The notes under the pieces: model-generated
Seen by the model: the letters and a program-made list of their open reading frames with translations, nothing else
The model's database searches: none
Told to the model about the DNA's origin: nothing
Assembly (NCBI GenBank): GCA_021432635.1
Contig: MU270015.1
Location: 3,020,416-3,084,415 of the forward strand
Source: Thozetella sp. PMI_491
Lineage: Eukaryota > Ascomycota > Sordariomycetes > Chaetosphaeriales > Chaetosphaeriaceae
Reading direction: 5' to 3'
Length of the DNA stretch: 64,000 nt
Shown: positions 1 to 11,230 of the stretch, piece after piece
Numbering within the stretch: the stretch's first letter is position 1
How the letters are laid out: every line of letters starts with the position of its first letter
Translations under genes and position numbers: made by a program

Positions 1-1331
1 GCCACGAGAGCGACAGGCTGCTCATGTCTGCCAACTGCGACCGCGTGTTCGTACGCGACGATGGAGGAGAGAGATGGCGCGATTGCATCGAACTTTGATG
101 GTGGGGGTGGATGCGCCACTTAAAAGAAGCAAGCCCGATCTTGGCCATTTCCCGATGATAGCTTTGGTTAGACTCGGAGGCGAGATCAGGTCCTGGCCAT
201 TGAGGGGCAAGGCCACGCACCGCGCTATACTTCAACAACGCGGCACCCCTGGCAGCCAGGCTTGTCAGGCTAGTGGGCGTCGATACCTCATGGGAAATTC
301 GGATCGGTGTCTTGCTGCAGACACGACACTACCTCCAGAGTCTAAGCATCCAAGACACTCCGACAAAGAGCTCTAGATAAGGGGGAGCAGGAAAATACTA
401 TATGAGCTCTATGCAATCTAGCTTTTGCGCGCATTACGTGTATTCTGTGTAGGCCGCCCCCTTTGTCCAGTCTCCCCAGTTCCCACAGGCGTGGATAAGG
501 GCGGCCACGTCCAGGGTGAGGGTCCCACACAGAGATAGGAAAGGGGGACCCCATAAAATCCATGCTTTCTCGTACCCTTCAGAACCGCCCTCATCAGCCC
601 GGATGCAAATGCGCATGCAGCCCCCTTGTATTGGGCCGTATTTGGTGCTGCATGCAATAGCGAGAAGCGACCGCGACCCCCCCTGACCCCGCGACGAGAA
701 CACACCTAATTACATCGAAGCATCCGCGCCGCCGAAACGGGTTAGCTCCGCTCGCTGGAAGTTCACTCGAGCTCCGGCATCCAACTGGGGTGAACCTTAC
801 GATTCAGCTCTTGCCTTCGCACCATGCCCTGTTGAGCACTCCGTAGCGTAGCTCTCTACTGTGGAGTCCCTAGCTTTCAGCCAAATGCCCCTCCATCAGC
901 TCGAACCCAGACTCCGACTACCTAGGGTTCAGTGAAACCAAAGAGGTCTACCACAGTACAGTGTGATGCAGTGCAGAGGGTCTGTAAGAGGAGCATGGAT
1001 CTAGCTACCTCACTCCGCTTGGCGTATGCTCAGGAGGCTATATAAAGGTAACACTGGGGGTGGCTGAATGTCCACACGAAGTAAAGCCACAATGGCGTGG
1101 GTGGCTCGGGATAGAGCAGTAATCAACACGTGACATGCGACACGCGTGCAGCTGAGAATCGGGTGACGTCAAAAGTTCCTCTGAAACGATGCGAGGTGGC
1201 GGTGCATCCCCTTCTTCTACAACTACCCATATCGACCACCCTTTCCCCTCCATCTGACTTTCATCTCAATATTCTCCTCCCATAAACAAAACAGACCAAC
1301 AATCAGCACCTCGTGACGAGACGTTACCAAC
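1..1331. other. Intergenic, no gene seen
   Basis: I see no open frame here that looks like protein. The right end is the upstream region of the LysM gene. A TATATAAA box lies at 1039-1046, about 290 bases before its start codon, and could drive a transcript with a leader of roughly 250 bases. That role is inferred from position only. Confidence 0.4.
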
Positions 1332-1865
1332 ATGGGTCGCTGGTCGCATTACGATACCGATGAAGAGCGTCTTCCTGAGGGTATGACCCGGATTGGCTAC
1401 GATGCAGACGAGCAGACCTACACATACCGTGACGCCGACGGCAGCATCTGGGAAAGCGCCCCAGGGAACCAATACGGACCTCTGACGCGAGTTTCGGGGC
1501 CCCCGCAGACCTACGACCGAGTCCACGATGATGACGACCCCGCGATCCCCCCACCATACGAGGTGGCCGAGCCCAAGGTGTCATGGCGTGCCGACATGAT
1601 GCCGCTCTTTAATTTCTTCCTCATCATCGGGCTTATCCTCATCGGCGTCTACTACTTCCTCGGGCCGTCATCCGGGAAGGCCGCGAACCTCTCCCAGAGC
1701 CGGTGTGCCGAGGGCGATGCCGTGCACAAGATTCACTCGGGGGATACATGCTGGAAGATGGCAGAGTCACAAGGGGTGACGCTAGATGCACTACGGAGTG
1801 CGAACGAAGGGCTAGACTGCGATCGGTTGAAGATTGGCAGCACAGTGTGTATCCCCAGGGCATAG
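1332..1865 (+). CDS. Single-pass membrane protein with C-terminal LysM domain
   Basis: One uninterrupted exon encodes 177 residues. The first ~85 residues are acidic and polar, with a tyrosine-rich stretch, and start MGRWSHYDTDEERLPEGM, a start I know from a conserved ascomycete family. Residues ~90-113 form one hydrophobic helix (FFLIIGLILIGVYYFLG) and make an N-in, C-out topology likely. The last ~45 residues are a LysM fold: HKIHSGDTCW, then LDALRSANEG, then LKIGSTVCIP. LysM binds N-acetylglucosamine polymers such as chitin. There is no cleavable signal peptide, so this is not a secreted LysM effector of the usual kind. A role in wall or membrane-surface chitin contact is inferred, not shown. 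Confidence 0.82.
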   Translation: MGRWSHYDTDEERLPEGMTRIGYDADEQTYTYRDADGSIWESAPGNQYGPLTRVSGPPQTYDRVHDDDDPAIPPPYEVAEPKVSWRADMMPLFNFFLIIGLILIGVYYFLGPSSGKAANLSQSRCAEGDAVHKIHSGDTCWKMAESQGVTLDALRSANEGLDCDRLKIGSTVCIPRA

Positions 1866-2135
1866 GTGTGGGATCTTCATCCTCCAACAACGCTGGCCTA
1901 TATGTACTACATGGCCTAAACATGTGCTATGAACAAATCGCGCCGAAGCTGTTTACACTCGCCGGCGTTTTGGCTCGTTAGCGTCGCCGCGTATTGACCG
2001 TGCGGCGACGGTGAAGAGGACGAGGGGAGCGAAGGCTGCCTGAGCTACATATACCACGGTAGCCCACTATGAGCACGCGCCTAGATAGAATCCTGGCATC
2101 ATTTTATGCCAGGAAGGCCTAGTTGCCGGAATGAC

Positions 2136-3699
2136 CTACTCTAGCTCCATAGCCCTGGCAGCAGAAGTGTTGTCGTACCGCGCCTTGCGTCGAATCAAAT
2201 TCGTGAGATTCTTGAAACCAGGGTGCTCAAAGGCGTCAGCGATGTCCTCGAGCGAACGGCCTCGCGTCTCGGGCATATATGCCGCAAGGACAATGACTGT
2301 GCCCATGGCGAGGCCGCCGAACAGGAAGTAGGCACCATATGCTGACTTGTCGAGTAAGATGGGCGTCAGAATAGACACCAGCCAGTTGGTGAACTAGCAA
2401 GCCTATATCAGTGACCATGTCTCCCATGTACAGTGGGGGGTGACCTTACGAATGCGAGTCCCTGAGCAATGCAGTTCGCAGCCGCCCGGGTGTTGGAAGG
2501 TTGGATCTCGCTCGCGTAGATTTTGCCCACGATGCCCCAGGTGGCACAATAGATCAGACCGAACGCAAACACCAGCACGATGACAACCCACTTCGCAATG
2601 CCGTCGGGGCGCACCACTCCGGACGCGTAAAGCGCACCCATCGCCAGCATGCAGCCCGAGAGTCCGATGCCCCCAGTTATGGCCGACGTGCGTCGCCCCC
2701 ACTTGTCTGCCAAGAAGAAGGCTGGGATCGAGATGGCTAGCATGAGGATGGCCGACAACCCTGAGGCGAGGAAAGACGCCGTATCCGAAGACAAGCCAGC
2801 CTGCGAGAACAGCGTCGGTGCATACTTTTGCTCTGTTAGCACTCAAATTAGACCAGACGGAAAAGCAGCAAAATACGCACATAGAGTACACCGTCGATCC
2901 CTGACAACTGCACCATGCCGAGCACGAACAGAGCCAGCGCTGTCCTCGCCCGGTAGGGCCGGCTGAACAAGAGCCGTAGGCTCTGCCAAGGCGTGAGGCT
3001 CAGACCCTGCTCGCTCGCTCCGAGAATGTCCCGCTCCGCTTCTATCATGGAAAAATCCAGCTCCTGCAGGGCTTGCAGAGCCTCGGTTCGCTTGCCGTGG
3101 AGCATTAGCCATCGGGGCGAGTCTGGCAGGAGAAGACACCCGGCTAGCAGCACTGCCGCGAGAAGCGTCTGCAGAATGTACGGTATCCGCCACGAGAGGC
3201 TTGACGGGATCCCCACGCTGCCGTAGCAGGTGAAATACCCCACGCAGACCCCGGTACAGGCCATGAGCTGCGGTAGCCCGGCAAGGACACCGCGGAACTT
3301 GGTCGGTGCGATCTCGCAGATGTAGACGCTCATGTTGCTCAGGAACACGCCCTCTCCGAGCCCGCTCAGGGCACGGCCAGTGTTGAAGGCCGCCAGGCTG
3401 AAAGCCGTACCCTGGAGGATGGCGCCAATCCCGAAGATGGCGGTTCCGGCGGCGAGCACGCGGAGGCGCCCAAATTGGTCGGCGAGGTGGCCAGCGTAGA
3501 CCGAAGGCACAGCTCCTGTCAGCATGATAAGCGAAACCGTGAATCCCGTCATTGTGGGAGAGAGCAAGCCGATGCTCTCCTTGAACTGGCGCATGGACAC
3601 GATGGCGCCAATCGCCCCGGTGTCGTAGCCATTGATCAGGCCTCCGATGGCAACGCAGATGGAGGCCCAGACATAATTTGGGACCAGTTTCTGAACCAT
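2136..3699 (-). CDS. MFS sugar (hexose-type) transporter
   Basis: Three exons (3699-2877, 2832-2450, 2393-2136) join in frame to 487 residues, about the usual length of the family. The introns are 44 and 56 nt. The protein has the layout of the sugar porter family of the major facilitator superfamily: a TM1 with GGLINGYDTGAIGAIV, the loop 2-3 motif GHLADQFGRLR, a central PDSPRWLM motif after TM6, and the signature PETRGRSLEDI at the end of TM12. It should be a plasma-membrane proton-coupled or facilitative sugar carrier; the substrate cannot be told from sequence. The first splice joins LYV to QQKYAPTLF, restoring a conserved TM7 stretch and supporting the join. The neighbours give no pathway context. 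Confidence 0.9.
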
Positions 3700-4391
3700 C
3701 TTCTTACGTAGCCCAGTATTTAAAATAAAGATGCTGCTACTAGTCTATCATGCCTAGCAATATGTAGTGGGCCAAAGGATGGTGCCCTCTACGCTATTTA
3801 AAGCATGGCTATACGCCCTTTGGTTTGTAAATGACAAATACACGCCGACTTTCGATTCTACGTGACATCACCTTCCCCTCAGTTCGGAGTTGGTACTTAC
3901 CTGTCTTTTTGCGTGTTAAGTAGATACCTTCCCCATATATCCTCGGCGATCCACCTCCAATCCTCCGATCACCGATATCGCACCGTACCGTACTTTTGAA
4001 TGCTGGTCAACGATCTCATAACTTCGGCCACCCAGCCAGCCAGCGTACAGCACAAGGTAATAAGGGCTAATATCCGGTGACGATCACATTTATCTTGTAG
4101 CCAATCAAGCGTAAGGGCGAGCTTGTCGAAATAGGATGATGCTCTAGGAGCTACGCAGTGAATGTGTACTTGGATACCTGACGATCACTTCTATAGTAGG
4201 AAATAGCGATAAGCTCCATGCGAGTATGGAGCGAACCGACACGGGTTATCATCGAAAAACACTAACGCAGCTTCTAGGGTATCTAAGTATATAAAAAAAA
4301 AACGCCCACCAATTGTGTATACAAAGGGAAAAAAAAAAATATGTCGACGGTATCATTGGCCGTGATGGCGACCGCCAAGCCGACAGAGCGC
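3700..4391. other. Intergenic region upstream of sugar transporter
   Basis: No gene is visible. It holds the promoter of the sugar transporter and the 3' flank of the coiled-coil gene, with A/T homopolymer runs near 4291-4340. Confidence 0.4.
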
Positions 4392-5698
4392 TCAGCTCGA
4401 CTTGCTCTCCTTGGCCTTCTTCCACAACTGAATCACCACCCTCGAGACCATGCCCGACCGATCCTTCATCTGACCTTTCAGGACGCCGGGACCAAAATTC
4501 TGCTGTATCTTGTCTGCATGCCATCGTAGATTTTCCTGGCGGAACATTTTGAACTGGGCCGCCGCAGTGGCATTGGTATCCTTCGGCGGCGCTTTGTCAA
4601 AGAAGCGTCGGATGTTCTCCTCGGTGACATCGTCAGCCTTCCCGGATAAGACGGGCCAGGGGATGTCCTGCGGGGTGTCAGGAGTGCTGCTATTATTGAT
4701 GGCCAAACCGGGAGACTCACCTCCTCCTTCCCACCATCCCTAGCCTTGCTCCAGCCATCGGAATAGCGTGTCCAGGCATTTGCCCACTGCTTCTCTCGTT
4801 CTGCCTGCTCTTTTGCCTCGCGCTCACGCCTCTGCTTGGCTTCTCTTTCCTGCTTCTGCTTGGCTTCTCTTTCCTCCCGCTGTCGCTGTTCCTCTTTGCA
4901 GCGCTTCTCCTGCTCCTTCTGTCGCTCCTCCTCCCTCTTTCGCTCCTCCTCTCTCTTTCGTTCCTCCTCCCTCTTTCGCTCCTCCTCTCTCTTTCGTTCC
5001 TCCTCCCTCTTTCGCTCCTCCTCTCTCTTCCGATCCTCCTCCCTCTTTCGATCCTCCTCCTTCTTTTGCTCCTCCTCTCGTTTCCGCTTTTCTTCCCTTC
5101 GTCTCTCTTGTCGTTCCATCTCCTCTTTTTCCTCCCTCCTCTTCTTGGCTTCTTCCGCCTTGCGGCTCTCCTGATCACGTAGCCAGGCGTTGAGCTCGCC
5201 AGACCGCAGCTTTTTGAGAATTTCCTCTATAACTTCCATGGCTTGATCTTCTTTTGTCTTAGTATTCGAATTTGAGAAGAGATGTGATGAAGCACCTCCT
5301 GATCTTGGTGTAGTCGTCTTCGGTTCTACTTTAGGTTTGACTGTGCTGGCTAGCCTCCGTAACTGGTGACTCCAGCCATCTGCAACAGAGTAGTTTTCTC
5401 CGTAGTGGTGGTAACAGAGAAGATCAGATGCCACATCTGCTAGATCGTCTGTCTGCCCGGCGGCATCGCGGGGTTCTAGGGCTGTAAGATGCTTCAGGAT
5501 ACTACGCGCAGCGCTGACCCTAGACGCGGCCGGGGCGTTCCAGCACCGTCGGCCTCGGGTTGCGGCATAGCCTGGGCATGTTACGTGACCCTTCATTGGG
5601 TTGATGAGAGGCAGGACGGTATCCGGGTCCCATTGCTCTGACCCGACTGGATTCACGTAGGAAGACGAATTGAATGTGGAGTAGGCGTTGTAAATCAT
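4392..5698 (-). CDS. Coiled-coil protein with KREEER repeats and NFKBIL1-like C-terminus
   Basis: Two exons (5698-4721 and 4667-4392) with a 53-nt intron (GTGAGT...CAG) join in frame to 417 residues. The N-terminal ~155 residues are ordinary. Residues ~165-310 are almost only K, R, E and Q, including about six copies of a KREEER hexapeptide, and must form a long charged helix or coiled coil. After the splice the tail reads DIPWPVLSGK and then LRWHADKIQQNFG, a pattern shared with the C-terminus of NF-kappa-B-inhibitor-like 1 and many fungal hypothetical proteins. The function is unknown. An open frame at 5873-5520 overlaps the 5' end in another frame and could be an unrecognised first exon, but I found no convincing splice. 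Confidence 0.7.
4924..5068 (-). repeat. 18-bp coding minisatellite (KREEER units)
   Basis: Within the coiled-coil gene an 18-base unit is repeated in tandem, read on the minus strand as KREEER or KREEDR. Two alternating synonymous variants of the unit can be seen, so it may have expanded by two-unit duplications. Copy number is likely to differ between strains. Confidence 0.85.
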
Positions 5699-6893
5699 CT
5701 GATACGACGTTTAAAGGATATATGGCAGGGGTATAGCTCGCCACTAAGGCCAATAAAGAGTCAAAGTCTAACTCAGGATGCTGTGGATCAACCCGGTAAT
5801 CATAAGCTGCAGGAGGTAGCAGCTGTTTGTGGCGAGTTCTCGAGAGTCTATGTGGTATTGATATAGTTGGCATTTGGTGCTTCTACTACTAACCGAGGCC
5901 GCCTAGCCCTCCTCTAGCCTCGTTACCGAATTCTCTCGAGCCGCCCCTGCGTGTCGTTGCAGCACTGCCGGGGAGCGTTAGACCCATGTGGCGGCCATGG
6001 CGGAGGCCGGAGGCGTAGTAGAATAGTTGCTCGAAGGTGTAGCTTCTAGTCGGCTAAAGAGGCTTGCATATCGCCTCGTTCTCAAGGTGGCCGGGGGGTA
6101 GTGAGACGGGAGGCGCCGCGGGCTATGCCAAGGTCCTGTCCGCCTCGCCTCGCACATTCTCTGGGGAGGCCTATGGTATCGAGTCCCGGGCGAAGGGGGG
6201 ATGCAGGGGGAGATCGAGCAGGATGCGACTCGATAACAACCCCTTGTGAAATGGTCTAGCCAATCAGATGCGCCCTTTTTGGTGTTGGTAGTTTACATGC
6301 ATCAGAGTCTACCATCGCTTGGACCCAACCCCCGTCCGGCGCGTAAATTCGGCGTGCTATGAGCTGGCTGCAGTCTACGCTTTACCTGATTGTGCATAAA
6401 TTCCCAAACGACAGCAGGGATCGTGAGAGGCTGGTAATGTACTCCTGGGACACCCAAGTTCGCGTGGCTCAGCTCACGGCGGGGCCGATAGTTCCGCGTT
6501 CTTCATAGTAGATGCTATGTTGTAGGCCTCCTGCAGCAGGAGCAGCCATCTACGGCACTAGTGCCCCCTTGGTAAGAGTCTATGCAGAAGATGGCGACAA
6601 AGGCAGCTTCTAGCACGAGCGAGAGTGATAAGCCTAAACCGGCTCCATCCGACAGGGGCTGTACATCTAACTTGATCGTCTAGATAGCACGGTAGGTGAA
6701 AGGGTTAAGACGGTCGTAAGTTCTAGAAGGCAAACACTTTTAACTACCCTGAGATCTAGGCGATGAAAGAGGCTGTTGGTATTCTGTAAAGCCTCCGCAT
6801 TTGACCCTGTCGACGAGGCATACAATACACATAGGTGTTACAAGCGACCATTTGCATTTACCGGCCACCCCGGTCATTTCGGAATTGAGATGG
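5699..6893. other. Intergenic, no gene seen
   Basis: About 1.2 kb without a supported gene. The short frames present lack codon bias and family features. It contains the upstream region of the coiled-coil gene and the 3' flank of the HAD gene. Confidence 0.4.
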
Positions 6894-7688
6894 TTACGAT
6901 GATGAGAAGGCTGCAACGATACGGTCGATTTGCTTCACCGTGTCTTCCCAGCCTTCGACGGCATGGGTTGGAACGCCGAGAGCCTTCACCGGGTAGTCGT
7001 TGCCGTCGGGATCGAGACGGTCACCAATGAAGAGAGTATCCTCAAATGTGATCTTGGTGAGGTCCGCCAAACGACGCATGCCGTACGCCTTGTCGATGCC
7101 CCGGCGCGTGATGTCGACTGAGGTGGACCCGCCGCTCCGCACCTCGAGGTCTGGCACCCGCTCCTGCACCGCCGCACGGATACTGTTCTTCTTCTCCCCA
7201 GTAGGATCCCACGCTTTCTTTGCGTCAAGGGGGGCCTCCTGCCCCAGGGCCGAATAAGTGATCTGCGATCCTCGATCCTCAATCGCTGCACCCCACGTCT
7301 GCGCAGCCCAGTGGCCCAGACGCTTCGACTCCTCCTCGACGGCCGCTATGGCGCGCGTCTTCTCATCCTGGGTAAGCTCCTCCGAGTAGACGCAATTGAG
7401 CCCCTCCGCAGTCAGCCGCCAGTACTGGGTACCACAGGTGGGCATGAGATGCAACCGCGCTGCGAGATTGGGGGGCAGCTCCCCGAGCCGCTCGACGACC
7501 TGCTTCCGAAACTGACCAATCTGTCCGCCTGAGATCACGCAGACCTCGGAGACGGCGAGCAGTCGCAGGAGTGCGTCTCGCACCTGGTCCGGCAGAGGCG
7601 CCTTGGATGGTGCAAGGGTGTCGTCAAGGTCGAAGGCAGTCATGCGCGGCCGCTCAGGCACAGGCACCGGCAATTGCGCTGCAGCCAT
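6894..7688 (-). CDS. HAD superfamily (class IIB) phosphatase, phosphomannomutase-like, bacterial type
   Basis: One exon of 264 residues if the start is the ATG at 7688. The frame is open further upstream to 8030, but those residues look non-coding, and FDLDDTLAPSK begins only 19 residues after the chosen start. The nucleophile and acid/base aspartates are D20 and D22. SGG at the end of the second strand and FIGDRLDPDGNDY near the C-terminus complete the HAD active site. The cap insertion is of type IIB, as in eukaryotic phosphomannomutases and sucrose- or trehalose-phosphatases. The sequence resembles bacterial proteins annotated as phosphomannomutase more than yeast Sec53. Substrate is unknown, and mannose-phosphate isomer exchange is not assured. 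No intron is present. Bacterial origin is a possibility only. Confidence 0.8.
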   Translation of the reverse strand: MAAAQLPVPVPERPRMTAFDLDDTLAPSKAPLPDQVRDALLRLLAVSEVCVISGGQIGQFRKQVVERLGELPPNLAARLHLMPTCGTQYWRLTAEGLNCVYSEELTQDEKTRAIAAVEEESKRLGHWAAQTWGAAIEDRGSQITYSALGQEAPLDAKKAWDPTGEKKNSIRAAVQERVPDLEVRSGGSTSVDITRRGIDKAYGMRRLADLTKITFEDTLFIGDRLDPDGNDYPVKALGVPTHAVEGWEDTVKQIDRIVAAFSSS

Positions 7689-8397
7689 AATTTGAATTGA
7701 GATTTTGTGCGGCCCAAGAGTTTCTGCTAATGCGATATACTTGGCTGAAGGACGTCTTGATGTTAGATGGCTTTGGTTGTGACAAGGCGGAGGACCAGGT
7801 AATATGTAGGTGCTAATGATGCCGAAGTGGATCTGGCCACCCGGCCCGTAACGCGCAATTGAGCGTCCCAAGATGCGCAAATGAGCGGCGGTGAGTGGCT
7901 TGTGCCATTCCCCGCGAAAGACAATCTGATGGAATGTGGAGACCCCATCCACTCGTGCGCGCTGGACAGGCCCAAGGTACTTAAGATTAGCGAATACGTC
8001 ATCAGCGAGAACAGACCCAGAAATGAGCAAGGGAGGAACACGGATGAAGCCAGGCTATACAATCTGTATGTGTCTAAAGGCTATAGAAGCTTCCGATTCT
8101 TCCATCTGTGAGGAAACTGTAGTTGATTTATAGCGTTGTAGTGTAAATATAGCTGTTTTAGTTTGGGGGGGATAGTGGAAAAGTAGTCGGCCCACTTGCG
8201 GATTACGTTACCTATAGCGCAGCGCTCGGGCCACCTTGACGCCTGCCTGGTCCAAAGTCAACGCAATCATTCGACTTTTCATGCCTCATCGCTCATGACG
8301 TTGCTATTGTCGTAAGAGAGAAACTGCAACAGAAAAGGTCTAACAGTTGCACCTAGACCTCGTCCAGCAACTCCAGTCGTCACGCGAGCCCCTCAAA
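7689..8397. other. Intergenic between HAD gene and pseudogene
   Basis: No gene supported. The minus-strand frame of the HAD gene stays open to 8030 but its content does not look like protein. It should contain the HAD promoter. Confidence 0.4.
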
Positions 8398-8884
8398 ATG
8401 TCTAGGCTTAGGCATTTTCTCAGCCCCCTTGAAGCCCTAACCATTGCGCAATGGGGTTATACCATCTATCGCACGACTTACGGCTCGGAAGGGTCCGATC
8501 GTCTCTGGCAGAAGCTTATTGTCATCATTGGATCCGAAATTCGGCAGGAGGTGCTCTCCTTAGCCCGTAGCTCGAGCTTACCAAAAGATAATCCACCAGA
8601 AAGCGACGCAGCTGCTGATAAAATAGAAGCCTGCCAGCAGTTTGTCTCCTTGTTCCTCTTCAAAGCCCACTCCATACCTGATACTCCGAGAAATGGAAGA
8701 ACACGGCGGATGGCGCCGCAAAACCCCCGTACTACGGGTCAGAATTATCGACGTGGACTACGACCCTGAGATGCATAGGGGAAACATGCGTACGCGATGC
8801 CAACGCTACTTTGGCTGGATGATAGCCGCCACTGACATCCTCTTCCAACTCTGGCAGCATATGGAATTAAAAGTAATGTGGTAG
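8398..8884 (+). pseudogene. Remnant of a conserved ascomycete hypothetical family
   Basis: The first frame, from the ATG at 8398, gives LSPLEALTIAQWGYTIYRT and then LWQKLIVIIGSEIRQEVLS. The homologous C-terminal part, IIDVDYDPEMHRGN followed by RCQRYFGWM and LFQLWQ, follows in a different frame. I know this order of motifs from fungal hypothetical proteins of roughly 250-300 residues. Here the middle is missing and the two parts are out of frame by one base, so the gene looks both deleted and frameshifted. A single odd intron is an alternative, but I see no suitable donor and acceptor. Function of the family is not known to me. Confidence 0.55.
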
Positions 8885-9477
8885 TTTGCGCCACAGACCA
8901 AAGACAGGAAGATAACTAGGATATAGGATAACGTCTCTAATGGTCAGCCTACAGGCCTCTAGCAATGCAAGTAGGCAGACTCTCGTCGGAGTATAGAGTT
9001 TCTTAACTCCCCTCCTTTGGGAGATGGATCTTAGATTACCCTCTCAAACTCATATGGTTCACTTAGGTATCGTCTCAGCTTAGAATTTGCGGCTTAATAT
9101 AGGACTTCCAAGCAGATATATACACCCACGGTTAAAAGAATAAACCCCTAAATAATGGCTAGGAAACTGATTCCCCTTCCGGGGGGGATGAGTGTTAGGA
9201 CGCTCTTGGAGACTCTAAGGGCCGTTCTTTTGGAGATTTGATATATGCTAGATATTATGCGTTAGCCTTTCATTCTTAACAGCACCGCGGAGCATCCCAA
9301 CAGCTCCAAACTCAATGCCTTGTTGCCCCAGACATCAAGATGTTAAATCACCCACGTTCTGGAGAGGCGAGCTTAGGCACTGGCCAACTCAGCCCAACGC
9401 GAAACGACTTTGCATCAGCCTTAGCAACCTCTTCACCCGAGCATTTCAGCTCCTTCGACATGCTACGGTCCTTTATC
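8885..9477. other. AT-rich intergenic, no gene seen
   Basis: TA-rich, with stops in all frames. It separates two broken genes and may be decayed sequence. Confidence 0.4.
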
Positions 9478-11230
9478 ATGGATCCAATATCTATCGCCGC
9501 TAGTATTATTGCATTTATTCAAGTTGCTGATCGAATCATTGAAATATGCAAGCATTGTATCGAGACCATTGAGGATGCGCCAAGGGATATGCAGATGGTT
9601 TTGGGAGAGACGATGTCTCTCAGGGCCATCATGGACAGCTTTGGCACTACAGGACTAACCCCGGGCTTGTTTGATATAGCGGGTCCTGTGGAAGCTTGTA
9701 GGAACTGCCTATCTGGATTGGAAAACCTCCTTCCACCTCACTTCAACACTCAAGGGGCTATACACCAGCGCAAAATAATCGCTTTGGCACAACTGGCTCG
9801 GCCATTCAAGGAATCGAAGGCCAGAAAGTTACTCGTGTACTCGCGGAGACATCTCATCATAAAGCTATCCTGCTTCTGGCAATTAGCAGTGAAATGGCGT
9901 GAGTTGCTATCCGTGAAAATATCTTGAGCGCCAGAAGCCCGCAAGCAGGTGCCGACCTAGCGGCTCTCCTCATAACGCACCACTTCCATCCCCGATAGGC
10001 AACATACTTCTAATTAATAATTTAAAGCAGACACAATATCTAGGATAATATGTTCGGGGTTCAAAGGGTTGAGAACGCCATCATGGGTAGGCGACCCATT
10101 TCCTATCGCCGTTGGACTTCTACTCAAACTTTGTCAGATGCTCAGTGCCTAGAAATCGCACAGTGGCTTGAATGCACAAATCCCTCACCGCTACAGAATT
10201 CAGCACTCGGGAAGCATGAATATCATACCAGCGCTTGGCTTCTCCGATCCCCTGAGTGGCTTACCTGGCTTACACAGGCCGGGCCCAGTAGACTGCTATG
10301 GATCTCTGGAATTCCCGGTCCCGGCAAGACGGTTTTGGCATCCTATCTTATTGAGCACCTCAAAAGGATGTGTAATGACACCGCCGAAATCGGTACCGTT
10401 TATTACTATTGCCACTACCCGCATGCTCAGAACGAAGCAGCGCCGTTCCTGAGATGGAATATTGGACAGCTATGCCGGCAAGCGAAATGGATGCCTGATA
10501 CAGTACAAATGCTGCACAGGCAAGAGTGCGATCCAAGTGATCTGAGCTGCAGGATGCCCTGCAGACAGTTGCATCAAGGTTCAAGGCGTTGTATATCGTA
10601 ATTGATGCAGTCGATGAGAGCGTCGTTCGCGACGATATACTCGCGGTGATTTCAATGCTCGCAGTTGACAAGCGCTTCCAGAACGTTCAGACACTGATCA
10701 CGAGCCGAGTGTATCTCGATATCGAGCAGACACTACTTCCCATATCTGTCTGCTTTTCCATCTCTAATACGCTCGTTGATGGAGATATTTTTAAAAAAAA
10801 AACCGTCGAAGAGCCCAAACTTCCTTAATCTGTTCCTGATATCAAAGATTGACAATTACTAAAGAAGCACCTCGATTCTTAGGAATATCATAAAACGAGG
10901 TGGGGGCATCAGAGAGTCATATGTGACGCCGGCGCCTCTGCAAATTGTCTCCAGCCTATACGACTGGGAAGCGGCAACAGTCCTTCTTGCAGCAGGTGCA
11001 GACCTAGATGGTGTTGGAACTGAGAACTTGGGTCCATGGGAAGACGGAACATTTCTGAGCGAGTTCAACCACCTCCACGGATGAAAGCCACTCAGCATCC
11101 TTAGCCAAATAGGTGCTCCGATAGGGATGCTGAAAATAGCGACCGCAATGAAAAAGAAGCTAAGGAAAAGACAATCATGTGCTTGGAACAATACAGAACG
11201 GAAGGGGCTATGGAAGAGCATTTACAAAAT
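9478..11230 (+). pseudogene. Decayed NLR (STAND) gene: helical N-domain, NACHT, ankyrin-like remnant
   Basis: From the ATG at 9478 the frame reads MDPISIAASIIAFIQVADRI, the typical N-terminal helical domain of fungal NACHT proteins. After a stretch with stops (possible intron 9918-10043) comes a NACHT with Walker A GIPGPGKTVLASYL near 10306-10350. Around 10545 the frame shifts by one base and continues as LYIVIDAVDES (Walker B) and LITSRVYLDIE. An A-run at 10792-10801 marks a second break. Near 10890-11085 another frame gives PLQIVSSLYDWEAATVLL and AAGADLDGVG, an ankyrin repeat, before a stop. Fungal NLRs act in non-self recognition and regulated cell death. With at least two frameshifts and internal stops this copy should be dead. 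Sequencing errors in the homopolymer could account for one break only. Confidence 0.75.

Noticed and set aside
4768-5193. Plus-strand Ser/Pro/Phe-rich frames
   Set aside because: They are the antisense of the KREEER coding repeat.
5520-5873. Upstream exon of the coiled-coil gene
   Set aside because: Plausible composition, but I found no GT-AG pair joining it in frame, so the gene was started at 5698.
7689-8030. N-terminal extension of the HAD protein
   Set aside because: The extra ~114 residues do not look like protein and the family starts close to the FDLDDT motif.
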